From: Treponema denticola | GTDB lineage: Bacteria; Spirochaetota; Spirochaetia; Treponematales; Treponemataceae | Length of the DNA: 64,000 nt | Reading direction: 5' to 3' | Assembly (NCBI RefSeq): GCF_024181405.1 | Contig: NZ_CP051302.1 | Coordinates: forward strand, 186,001 to 250,000 | Shown: piece after piece, positions 26,160 through 34,912 of the stretch | Numbering within the stretch: the stretch's first letter is position 1 | How the letters are laid out: the number at the start of each line of letters is the position of its first letter | Position numbers and translations under genes: made by a program | The notes under the pieces: model-generated | The model's database searches: none | Seen by the model: the letters and a program-made list of their open reading frames with translations, nothing else | What the model was told of the DNA's origin: nothing

Positions 26160-27527
26160 TTAAATTGAGTTTATGGTGGGTAATGGAATTCTTATTTTAT
26201 AAAAGTTTCTGAACCATGTAATATTAGCGGCTTGCTCAACTATACTTTGATTATTTTTAGATTCAAATGTTGTACAGTCTTCATCATTCTCTTCATTATT
26301 TTCAGAAATCTCTGAATTGAGTTTTTGAGGTTCCGGATAAATGATGAGACATTTTATTTCTGTGTTTTCATCTAAATTAACTCCAAGTGCTTTAAGTATT
26401 TTTTTATCTCTGGCATAACCGCTTATTTGGCGTATATCTTCAAGCATTTTTGCATTTGAATCACGATAGCGGGGTTTATATTTTGCATCGATAATCAGCT
26501 GTTCATCTTTTTTGATAAAATCTACTGCGGTTTTTCCGTGTCCTTTTACCTGAAAACAGATAGTGTCTAATCCATATCTATCAACAAGCGTTTTATATAC
26601 ATATAATTCATATAGGCGGGACATATCAATCCAATAGGGCAGTGTTTCCTGTTCTGATTTTACTGTATTACTGATAGCATAATCATAACGTCGTAAAATT
26701 ATTTTGGCTAATTTTAAGGCAGAATTGTAATGAAAAAATAAGGTGTTTGTACGGAAATGTTTTATCTCGGTAGTATCAATATAATCGGAAACAGATTCAA
26801 AGCTAGTTAATATACGTGTAAGCCTTTCTTGTAATTTTTTGCCTATAGAATGAGCTTGAAGGCTTTTATTATGTGCAAGTATTTTTTTGCAAAAGAGAAA
26901 AGCTTTTTTTAACAACCGATTTTCCGGAATATCAGGAGTAAATTCCTGGAAGACACAAATATTCCTATGAAGCCGTTTTTTACAAATATTTTCCTTAATA
27001 TTTTTTGAAATTGATATTCGCCCCTTTATTTTACCGGTAAGATTTTCTTCTTTGTATACATATCCTTTTTTTAAGCCCTTGTGTACAATTTTTTCAACTA
27101 ATGCAACAAACTGTGTAATTAGAAGCGGTGTAAGATAGTTTGACATTTCTTGATTAAGTTTGATTAAAGGTTTATCAAAATCAATACCGTAACAAGTTGA
27201 AAAATATGCTATTTCATTGCTGCTTCCAATTGAAAAGGCTGCATCAAGCATTGCCAAATAATCAAGCTCTTGGATTTTCGGACTAACTGCAGCCGCTATT
27301 TTATTTTCTACTAACCAACAGGTTCCGATATAGTAGCTTGCCGTTATGCTTCGATTAATACCTAGATAGGCAGGCTCTTCATCTATATTAGGATTTCCTA
27401 AAAATTTAATCTCAGAATTTTCTTTTTGAGTAAGCTCTCGTACCTCCTGAAATAATATTTTTTCATCTTCCGATTCTTGATGAGGAGTTTGATGTTCTTT
27501 AAAATATAAGACTTTAGTTTGCTTCAT
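26160..27527 (-). CDS. mcrC: McrC-family 5-methylcytosine restriction subunit
   Basis: 455 residues. An N-terminal region contacts McrB. A PD-(D/E)XK nuclease core lies near residues 330-350, visible as AVDFIKKDEQLIIDAKYKP. McrC supplies the cleavage activity and stimulates McrB GTP hydrolysis in methylation-dependent restriction. The acidic linker near the C-terminus (ENNEENDEDC) is unusual. It overlaps mcrB by 14 nt, so the two are one operon. Looks intact. Confidence 0.9.
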   Translation of the reverse strand: MKQTKVLYFKEHQTPHQESEDEKILFQEVRELTQKENSEIKFLGNPNIDEEPAYLGINRSITASYYIGTCWLVENKIAAAVSPKIQELDYLAMLDAAFSIGSSNEIAYFSTCYGIDFDKPLIKLNQEMSNYLTPLLITQFVALVEKIVHKGLKKGYVYKEENLTGKIKGRISISKNIKENICKKRLHRNICVFQEFTPDIPENRLLKKAFLFCKKILAHNKSLQAHSIGKKLQERLTRILTSFESVSDYIDTTEIKHFRTNTLFFHYNSALKLAKIILRRYDYAISNTVKSEQETLPYWIDMSRLYELYVYKTLVDRYGLDTICFQVKGHGKTAVDFIKKDEQLIIDAKYKPRYRDSNAKMLEDIRQISGYARDKKILKALGVNLDENTEIKCLIIYPEPQKLNSEISENNEENDEDCTTFESKNNQSIVEQAANITWFRNFYKIRIPLPTINSI

Positions 27528-29271
27528 TTAAATTGAATGATTTTAAAAGTAAGCCGTCTTTATAGTATTCTTGTAATAGCGGTTCTACTTCATATTCTAT
27601 TTTTTGTTGTAATTCTTCTTCCGTGGTTGCCATAAAATAACTATGACCCGGCATTAAATCATCAAAATCCAATTCTGATTTATGCTCTTTAATAAAAGTT
27701 TCTATTTTATTAAACATTTCGAGTGCTTTATTTTTTAGAATATTGTTTTTATTACTTCTATTGTTGTCATAAAAATCTTCGATAGTGTGTTTATCCGATT
27801 TGAGGGTAATAAAGGCAAAACGTCTACGGAGAGCATAATCGATTGATCCTGTGCTACGGTCAGTAGTATTCATTGTGCCTATAATATACACATTGGGAGG
27901 GACTGCAAATTTTTCTTTTGAATATGGAAGCTGTAATGTTATCGGATGTGTTGCTTCTAACCTTTTATCTGATTCCAGTAAGGTAATCAATTCTCCGAAT
28001 ATTTTTGAGATATTGCCTCGGTTAATTTCATCAATGATGAGAATATAATTTTTTTTCATGACTGTATCAGTTGCTTCATTATGGTTATTTTGTAAATCAT
28101 CTTTATATTTGTTTTTATTAAAACGAGTAATTAATTCAGTTATTATCCATCCGTATTCTATATAATCAATGGTTTTTGTATTTCCAGCAGTTAAGTTTGA
28201 AATTAATTTAAACCATTGATCTTTATTATATGATGATATATCGCTAATATTATTACTAATAAAATACTCAAACAAAAGTTTAATATTTTCTTTTTTTTCT
28301 GTTCTAGCAGCTTGTTCTCTAAAGACAATTCTTTTTCGATCTTCATCCCAAGTAATGGGGATGTTTTTACTATTGGCAAATTGATAATTTGTAATGCTGC
28401 CATTTTTTATATCTCTAATTATGGAATCATAAAGTCTTTCAAATATATCCAATTCATTAAGATATGTGCGGATATTTTTAATCATTGTATCATTGTTTAA
28501 CTGTTCTGGCGTTTTTTTACTATTAGAATAGTTTTCAATTGCTGACTTACATATCGTTTTAAATATACCTTCTTCAACAATATAATTAATACCGTTCGGA
28601 TTATCTTGTTCATCTTTTAAAATTTGAGGTTTTAATCCTTCAATAAAATCTTCATAATCCATTGATTGATGGAATGTGACAAAGGCAATTTGTCCTTCAT
28701 CAACATATTTTTGATATGTTTCCATTACTTTATAATGATTGGAATAATCTATTTTTTCTCCTATTAGCGAGAGAGCAATTTTAGCTGTAGTGTATGTTTT
28801 TCCTGTACCAGGTGCACCTTGCATTATGATATTCTTTTTTGTTTTAAGTAAGTCAGAGATTTTTTGTAAATTCATATCTTTCCTCTTTTTATTGATCAAA
28901 TGATTTATTATGTTTTGTGTATTACATTTTTGAATTTGGCATATTCCTTGTTGCGTTTCATAGTTAAACTGTTCATGCTGAGCTAACTCATATATCAGTG
29001 CTGGTGCTATTTTATTTGTTTTATCATATAGTATTTTATATTTATCGAAATCGGTTTTTAGATCATTTCTATCAGTAACAGAAAATGGTGGAGCCGTTAT
29101 TACAGCAAGAGCAATAACGGTAAATCCTTGGCATATTGCAACGTAATCTCCTTCTTTCATATTATTGCCGCTGCAAATCACAATTTCTTTCTCACGTAAT
29201 AGCGGATAATTATGAGGTACATCTGAGTTATCTCTTTCGCCCCACTGGTCTCCCAATTTCCAATAGTTCAT
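27514..29271 (-). CDS. mcrB: McrB-family GTPase with an N-terminal reader-like domain
   Basis: 585 residues. The first about 130 (MNYWKLGDQWGERD; EGDYVAICQGFTVIALAVIT) look like a PUA/EVE-type small domain likely to read modified bases (inference). An AAA+ motor follows: Walker A GAPGTGKT (residues 152-159), Walker B ILIIDEINRG, and the McrB GTP-specificity signature MNTTDRS ahead of DYALRRRFAF. Together with McrC it translocates and cuts DNA carrying modified cytosines. Its own promoter lies upstream. Confidence 0.9.
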   Translation of the reverse strand: MNYWKLGDQWGERDNSDVPHNYPLLREKEIVICSGNNMKEGDYVAICQGFTVIALAVITAPPFSVTDRNDLKTDFDKYKILYDKTNKIAPALIYELAQHEQFNYETQQGICQIQKCNTQNIINHLINKKRKDMNLQKISDLLKTKKNIIMQGAPGTGKTYTTAKIALSLIGEKIDYSNHYKVMETYQKYVDEGQIAFVTFHQSMDYEDFIEGLKPQILKDEQDNPNGINYIVEEGIFKTICKSAIENYSNSKKTPEQLNNDTMIKNIRTYLNELDIFERLYDSIIRDIKNGSITNYQFANSKNIPITWDEDRKRIVFREQAARTEKKENIKLLFEYFISNNISDISSYNKDQWFKLISNLTAGNTKTIDYIEYGWIITELITRFNKNKYKDDLQNNHNEATDTVMKKNYILIIDEINRGNISKIFGELITLLESDKRLEATHPITLQLPYSKEKFAVPPNVYIIGTMNTTDRSTGSIDYALRRRFAFITLKSDKHTIEDFYDNNRSNKNNILKNKALEMFNKIETFIKEHKSELDFDDLMPGHSYFMATTEEELQQKIEYEVEPLLQEYYKDGLLLKSFNLNEAN

Positions 29272-29340
29272 TTTTAATTCTTCCTTATTCTAATTCAATT
29301 TCTTTATGCGAAAGAATAACTTGCTATATCTACACACATC

Positions 29341-29369
29341 ATTATATAATCAATATTTTATTTCGTCAA
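29341..29369 (-). promoter_or_regulatory. Promoter of the mcrBC operon
   Basis: On the minus strand TTGACG (29369-29364), a 17-bp spacer and TATAAT (29346-29341), 70 bp before the mcrB start. The ribosome-binding site AAGGAAG precedes the mcrB ATG. Confidence 0.75.
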
Positions 29370-29435
29370 GGGGTAAATTTTTATCCACACAGAACTCTTT
29401 GACTTCGTTAAATTCTTGATTGAAAATTACGGCTA

Positions 29436-29591
29436 TTATGGAAAATATTGACATAAGCTACAGATGTGCCTTTTTTGCAATTCAATATAAGACAAAATGT
29501 CAAAGTCTTCATCTGCGGATAGGCGGATTAAAAGCTCTGCATTATTTTCTCCGTCATAAGCATTGTAAATATTACCGGCATTATTAATCAA
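29436..29591 (-). CDS. Possible 51-residue small protein or gene remnant
   Basis: TTG at 29591 is preceded by AAGGAGCAAAA and opens 51 codons: LINNAGNIYNAYDGENNAEL, then acidic LSADEDFD and an end with CSLC. It lies between the broken type III res gene and mcrB, on the same strand as both. The ribosome-binding site and composition look real, but no family is recognised. It may be the remains of a larger gene. The rest of the 29272-29661 gap holds only the mcrBC promoter. Confidence 0.4.
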   Translation of the reverse strand: MINNAGNIYNAYDGENNAELLIRLSADEDFDILSYIELQKRHICSLCQYFP

Positions 29592-29661
29592 TTTTTGCTC
29601 CTTAAAAAACAATTATGCTGACTATTATATAAGAAAAATCGGCAGGAAAAAATTGAAGATT

Positions 29662-32363
29662 TTATCTATCTGCAGCAATCTGTGTCCCATATCCGGGATC
29701 GGTTTTGTAGATATCGCTAGACTCCGTTTCGATAGTATAGGTTTTTGCAAGGCGGGTAAAAGAGGCTGATGGACTTATCTGCATTGATGGAATAAAAAGA
29801 TGTTTCCATGGTTTACCTTTATGTGCGGTACTCCATTCGGAAACGGTTTTGCAGTAGCGGACTGCCCGATTTTTCTTTGCAATGACATCGGGTGTGTCCT
29901 GTTTGTCTTCTCCTTTTACTTCAATCAAATAAATGCAAGAAGATGTTTCAGCTACAAAATCAGGTTCGTAATGCTTTCCTCCATTATATTGCAGGTTGAA
30001 TTCTTTTTTTGCAGGACGAAGCCATTTTTGAACCGTCTGATCTTGTTCCATGATACGGGCGAGAATGAGTTCGGGTTTGCTGTCGAACTTTGCTTCCTCG
30101 AATACTCCTTTTTTTATACCGGTAAATACAACTGATTGTATGTCTTTATCGTAAGAATCAAAGAAACGGGAAGCAGTCGAGTAGTTGTAGGCTTGTTCAA
30201 GATTATAGGGCTGTACTAACGAAACTTTTTCTTCAAGGAAAGATTCTTCACAATAAAAATGCTTCATAAGCTGTGAGTGAATTTTATCGGCAATATCTTT
30301 TTTATTCATCATTACGATATTTCTCATACCGTTTTCGGAATATTTATTTCTGTAATGAGAACAAACTTGAGTAACCAGCTTCTGTAATAGTGCTGCAGAA
30401 CGCCGATAATCAATTTCAGATTTTTCGCATAGGCAGTTCATAATCTCTGCAAGCGGGTTGTAAGCATCAAAGTCAATGGCGGAACCTTTGATATGAAGCC
30501 TGTCCCCCTGATCTTCCAAATTTTGTATAAGGATATCTTCACCCGTTACCGTATGATTAAAGGGTTCAAGGTCAAGATCAAAATCCGCAAAATGATATTC
30601 CGGTAAGCCCGAATCGGTAACAGTAATATGCGGAATGGGTATGTATTTTGAAGAAAGTGTTTCGCAATATTCGGAAACGGTTTCGCTAATCCACGAAGCA
30701 AGCGGGTCTACATTCTCTGTATAGATTGCACTTAAATCTTTATCCGATGAAAGTTCCCTTTTAATGGTCTGTGTGATTTCCGTTTTTTGGCCGCTTGAGA
30801 AACTCAACTTTATATCCGTGCCGGTTTGCCGGCGAATGTATGTCCCTACCGTTTTTTGTATGAGTGTTCGGGTGTCTTTGAACAATGCGGCATGTGCTTC
30901 GTTTTTTTGCATTCCTGTTATCCGATAGGCTTTTTCCAATTCCGCATCTTCATCGAATTGAATGGATACTTGAGTGTACCTAAGATTTTCCTGAGTAATG
31001 TCTTCCGCCTTTATGATATTTTCGGCTTTAAAGATGGAATCGCCTTTTTGTGCTTCTTCTAAAAGTTCGGCAAATTTATCGTGAGCGGTAAGCATTACCA
31101 TGTCAATTTCTTTATTGCCTGTCCGCTCGCCGTAGGGAAGGCGTAAACCGCGGCCGACCATTTGTTCCCTTAATATTCTTGAAGCTGCTTGCCGCAAGGG
31201 AACGATTGTATAGAGGTTATTAACGTCCCAGCCTTCTTTGAGCATATTTACATGAATAACAATTTCAATAGGATTTTCGTATTTTTCGACTTCAAGCAAT
31301 AGCTTCATGTTCTCTTCGCTTTCGCTGCCTCTTTGATTTGAATGTACTGTAATGATTTTTCCCTTGTAAGCTCCGTCCTTAAAAAAATCCGAACCGAGGT
31401 AGTTTTGAACCTTTTCGGCATGGGCCGTATCTTTACAGACAATAAGCATGAAAGGTTTTACTTTCCGCTTACCGGTGTTTTGGGCATACTGTTCAAGTTT
31501 CAGTTTTGCCCGTTCATGACAGAGAATACCGTCATTGAGCATAACCTTGTCAATTTCTTCTTCTCCGAAATTGAAAAATTGAATATCCTGACGGGTTACT
31601 GCAAAGGGGGTACGAGTGTAGCCGTCTGCAATCGCTTTTGAAAGCGGATATTCATACACAACATTTTTAAAGTTGATCTGCTTTGTTCCCGATTTTGTGT
31701 AAGGTGTCGCCGTAAGCTCCAAGCCTAAAATCGGCTTAAGTTCATTCAGCGATTGTGGTGAGACTCGTCCATTATCAGTACAAGGTCGTTCATAGAAGCA
31801 AGACTTTCAAAAAAAGAGGTACCAAGATATTCGGAAAGGCTCCGCATTTTTGCCCGCTCTTTGTTGAATTTATCTATGTTAAAAATAAAGATGCGGATAT
31901 CGGAGCCGAAGAGTTCAAGATTTTTATAGCGGTAGTCTTCATCTGCAATGATGACCGGAGGAGAAGAAAAACAGCCGAGTCCTTTAAAAACATATTTTTC
32001 GGTATGAGGCATTCCAAGGTCTTGTTTTAATTTTGAGTAGATGGTGGTGTTGGGTGCCGTTACAAAAAAGTTTTTGATGCCGTAGTTTGTATAAAGGTAG
32101 GCAATGAAGGCTCCCATCAAACGGGTTTTACCGACTCCTGTTGCAAGAGCAAAGGTAAGCGAAATAAAATCTCTTTCAAAATCGCTGCAGGTAGGATAGC
32201 TGTTATGTACCGCTTTGAGGGCAGCTTGTTTATCGCTTTGTTTATCGGGTTTTACCGAATTGACTATTTTTGCAAGTATTTCAAGAGATTCTTTTTGAGG
32301 TTTTCTGAGGCTCATTATTCCTGCAATGTAGTCAGTTGTGTATTCGGGAAAACGGTTAATCAT
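29662..32363 (-). pseudogene. res: Type III restriction enzyme Res subunit, frameshifted
   Basis: Two adjacent frames encode one protein. The 5' part (32363-31746, 205 codons) holds the helicase Walker A ATGVGKTR and ends at the DESHH box followed by NR-stop. The 3' part (open from about 31752, first ATG 31722, to 29662) continues SLNELKPILGLELTATP, helicase motif VI (QMVGRGLRLP) and the PD-(D/E)XK nuclease (YEPDFV ... YLIEVKG). Relatives have several more residues between DESHHYR and NELKP, so a small deletion that shifts the frame is likely; a sequencing error cannot be excluded. The start at 32363 has AAGGAA upstream. No restriction activity is expected as it stands. Confidence 0.85.
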
Positions 32364-32367
32364 CGGT

Positions 32368-32763
32368 CTATTCCTTTTCTTCCTTGTTTTCGGTATGTAA
32401 TGAAATCCATTTTTTGATTTTCTCACTAGTGATATTGCCTGATTCAATTCCTAAGCCTAAATCTACTAATTCGTTTTGAGTATATGTCATTTTTTTATTA
32501 TTGAGTTCAAGAAACACAAGCATTACATGAACTCCTATTCTTTTATTGCCGTCAATAAACGGATGATTTTTAATGAGTGCATAGCAAAGCTGCGCCGCTT
32601 TGTCAATAATGTCAAAATATAGTTCTTTTCTATTGAATGTTTGGAATGGAGATTGTAATGCTGAATCGAGAAGTCCTTCATCTCTTATGCCGTCTGTTCC
32701 GCCGGTTGTACTGATAAGGCTACGGTGCATTTCTTTAACCTGTTGTTGTGTAAAGAAAATCAC
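32368..32763 (-). CDS. Doc-type (Fic-fold) toxin
   Basis: 131 residues of the death-on-curing family. The active loop HPFIDGNKR occupies residues 67-75 (Doc/Fic H-x-F-x-D/N-G/A-N-K-R). P1 Doc phosphorylates elongation factor Tu; related Fic proteins AMPylate targets. Activity here is inferred. The start overlaps the antitoxin stop by 4 nt and its own stop lies 4 nt before res, so the toxin is expressed between mod and res. Confidence 0.88.
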   Translation of the reverse strand: MIFFTQQQVKEMHRSLISTTGGTDGIRDEGLLDSALQSPFQTFNRKELYFDIIDKAAQLCYALIKNHPFIDGNKRIGVHVMLVFLELNNKKMTYTQNELVDLGLGIESGNITSEKIKKWISLHTENKEEKE

Positions 32764-33029
32764 TGTGCAAGTTCCTTATATGCGTCAAGATTTTTATGTA
32801 TAAGATTATTGGAAACTTCAAAAAGTTTTTTGTCCGAAACAATTTCAGCTTTTGTTCCAAATAATGAAGTATCCGATAATTTATCTGCTTGAGTTTCTTT
32901 TGCGTTCTCTTCATCTGTTTTTTTACTCAGCTTTTTATTTTTTAGAAATAAATATTCAATATAGTGCTGTACTTCCTGCTGCAATTCTTTTGAAAGTAAA
33001 TTATATTGATGTAACATTACTTCATTCAT
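32760..33029 (-). CDS. Putative antitoxin of the Doc pair (DUF2281-like)
   Basis: 89 residues from the ATG at 33029, which has GGAGG upstream; an earlier in-frame start is unsupported. LLSKELQQEVQHYIEYLFLK resembles the DUF2281 helix found in VapB/antitoxin-like proteins. The C-terminal part is charged and flexible, as expected for toxin neutralisation. Four-base overlap with the toxin gene is typical for antitoxin-toxin order. Confidence 0.75.
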   Translation of the reverse strand: MNEVMLHQYNLLSKELQQEVQHYIEYLFLKNKKLSKKTDEENAKETQADKLSDTSLFGTKAEIVSDKKLFEVSNNLIHKNLDAYKELAQ

Positions 33030-33050
33030 ACATACCTCCATCCTATTCCC

Positions 33051-33079
33051 ATTATATCACATTTTGCGATTTATTTGAA
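33051..33079 (-). promoter_or_regulatory. Promoter of the antitoxin-toxin pair
   Basis: Minus-strand TTCAAA (33079-33074), a 17-bp spacer and TATAAT (33056-33051), in the short gap after mod. It would allow the pair (and res) to be expressed independently of mod. Confidence 0.55.
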
Positions 33080-33086
33080 CTGCCTA

Positions 33087-34769
33087 TCACTCATCATCTT
33101 CTTCATATACAGGAGGGTGCACAATATTGAGGCTGTAGCCGGTTTTGCCGAATTCGCATTTTTCAAGCAGCATTTGGGGGATTTTTTTGACTGTGATATT
33201 TGTATATGCTTTTGCCGCTGTGGAATCAAATGAGGTACAGGCGATGGTAAGATATTCTTCTTCCTGCATGGTGTTGTGAATGGATTGCAGGTACGCGGCG
33301 GTTACATGGCGGGTAGTAACGAATAAAAATGATTTTTCGCTTGAAACGGACTGCTTCCAAAAAAGGCTATCATCGGGCTTATAGGTAAAGCCTTCGTGCA
33401 GGGCAACGGCGGCACTGAGCATATCGGGACTGTATTCTTCATTAATGACCGGCTGTCCGAAAGAATCGATGTTGATAAGGGAAGGGGCCAGCGTATAGAA
33501 GGTATAGCCTCCGCCTCCATGCCAGTTTACGTCTCTTGAAATGCCGCCTTGGTCTTCGCCCGAAATAACCTTATCGAGCCGGACCTTACAATGGGTATAG
33601 GCGTGTTCGCCCATTTCGATACCGATCCATCGCCGTCCCATTTTATGAGCAACGGCAGCGGTTGTTCCCGAACCGAGAAAGGAGTCAAGCACGATGTCAT
33701 TGGGAGAGGTATAATATTTTAATATTTGATATAACAGTGTTTCTGGTTTTTTCCCAGCTTTGAAACTAACTGAACCTTCTAATCTACAATTTCCAAATTG
33801 ACCGGAAAAATCATAGAAATTAGGAACTGGTAGATGTTTGATGCTAACTCCTTTTTCTAATTCTATCCTTCTTTTTAATGGTACCCCTGAATAAAATTTT
33901 CCTTTTTTTGCTGTCTCTTTTTTAGGTCCGCTGATGTATCTGAATCCTAAGCCATCTTCTCCAATATCATACACCTTATACAAGCAGCCCAATCCATCAA
34001 GTTCTTTTCTTTTTGATAAATACAGTTCAAAGAATTCCCCGGCACTCGCTTTTACACGAGCTAACGAACCTGTAGCCCATGTTTCTTTTAGTCCATTGAT
34101 ATTTGGTTTTATTTCTTTTATTTCATATTGATTTTGCTTTAATATTTCTACTTTTTTATTACCAATATTGATAACCTCCCCTTTCTCTTTTTCTATTATT
34201 TCCCATTTAAATTTATCAAGATTATACATTTCAGTTGGACGATTTAAATTTACATATTTTTTATTCTTTGCATACACATGACATTGTTCAATAACTTTTT
34301 GATAATCACTATCTTCTGCTAGAGTTTTATTTGAATATCTTACTTGAATATATAATGTAATGAGGTAGTTTGACCTACCAAAAATTTCATCAAGCATAAT
34401 TTTTAAATAAAAGCCTTCAGAATCATCTATTTGGCAACATAGAATGCCATCTTCTGATAAGAGTTTTTTTAATATTATTAATCTATCATACATCAAGCTG
34501 AGCCATGTGCTGTGCTCAAGGTTGTCGTCATAGTGTTCAAAGGCTGCTCCCGTATTGTAGGGCGGGTCGATATAGATGCATTTTACCTTGCCGGTATATG
34601 TTTGTTCCAGAGCTTTGAGTGCAAGAAGGTTGTCTCCGTGAATAAGGAGGTTTTCGGCTGTGCCGTCTTTTCCGAGATTTGAGTTTTTATCGTCTTTGAT
34701 TAAGATACGCGGTTCCGGCTTTATAGGCTTATCCTTGCCGTACCACGTTAGTTCAAGTTTTTGGGACAT
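33087..34769 (-). CDS. mod: Type III DNA methyltransferase Mod (beta-class N6-adenine)
   Basis: 560 residues. DPPY (motif IV) is at residues 68-71. The SAM motif DSFLGSGTT (motif I) lies near residues 358-366. The order IV before I marks the beta class of N6-adenine methyltransferases, as in type III Mod proteins. The region between the two motifs is the likely target-recognition segment. Complete and uninterrupted, so methylation may persist although res is broken. No Shine-Dalgarno sequence is seen ahead of the start. Confidence 0.92.
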   Translation of the reverse strand: MSQKLELTWYGKDKPIKPEPRILIKDDKNSNLGKDGTAENLLIHGDNLLALKALEQTYTGKVKCIYIDPPYNTGAAFEHYDDNLEHSTWLSLMYDRLIILKKLLSEDGILCCQIDDSEGFYLKIMLDEIFGRSNYLITLYIQVRYSNKTLAEDSDYQKVIEQCHVYAKNKKYVNLNRPTEMYNLDKFKWEIIEKEKGEVINIGNKKVEILKQNQYEIKEIKPNINGLKETWATGSLARVKASAGEFFELYLSKRKELDGLGCLYKVYDIGEDGLGFRYISGPKKETAKKGKFYSGVPLKRRIELEKGVSIKHLPVPNFYDFSGQFGNCRLEGSVSFKAGKKPETLLYQILKYYTSPNDIVLDSFLGSGTTAAVAHKMGRRWIGIEMGEHAYTHCKVRLDKVISGEDQGGISRDVNWHGGGGYTFYTLAPSLINIDSFGQPVINEEYSPDMLSAAVALHEGFTYKPDDSLFWKQSVSSEKSFLFVTTRHVTAAYLQSIHNTMQEEEYLTIACTSFDSTAAKAYTNITVKKIPQMLLEKCEFGKTGYSLNIVHPPVYEEDDE

Positions 34770-34775
34770 GTCGAT

Positions 34776-34784
34776 AGTATAGCA
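34776..34784 (-). promoter_or_regulatory. Extended -10 promoter of mod (leaderless arrangement)
   Basis: Minus strand TGC-TATACT (34784-34776) is an extended -10 box ending 6 nt before the mod ATG at 34769. No -35 consensus and no ribosome-binding site. The RNA would begin at or next to the start codon. Confidence 0.5.
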
Positions 34785-34829
34785 TAAAAGCGGGAAAAGG
34801 GGGAGGAGGGTATAAATATATTGTATATA

Positions 34830-34899
34830 TGTCCCAATATAAATATAGTTGTCCTAGTATTGACAATTATTGCAAATTATATTATAATCTGTCCTAAGA
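34830..34899 (+). promoter_or_regulatory. Three phased TGTCC repeats around the operon promoter
   Basis: TGTCCCAATA (34830), TGTCCTAGTA (34850) and TGTCCTAAGA (34890) are direct repeats with TGTCC 20 and 40 bp apart, placing them on about the same helix face. One lies just upstream of the -35, one just after the -10. TTGTC-N8-GACAA (34849-34866) is also palindromic. Likely operators. Confidence 0.6.
34860..34888 (+). promoter_or_regulatory. Promoter of the ATPase-protease-nuclease operon
   Basis: TTGACA (34860-34865), a 17-bp spacer and TATAAT (34883-34888): a perfect consensus sigma-70 promoter. Such a strong core promoter with repeats around it suggests tight repression. Confidence 0.9.
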
Positions 34900-34912
34900 T
34901 AAGGAGATTGTG

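Noticed and set aside
32364..32447. N-terminal extension of the Res fragment (MNQAISLVRKSKNG...)
   Set aside because: It lies inside the Doc gene in another frame; ATG 32363 has the better ribosome-binding site and starts the conserved region.
34765..34839. TGTCCCAA on the opposite strand at the mod start as a fourth operator
   Set aside because: Part of it is coding sequence of mod and the orientation differs; likely coincidence.
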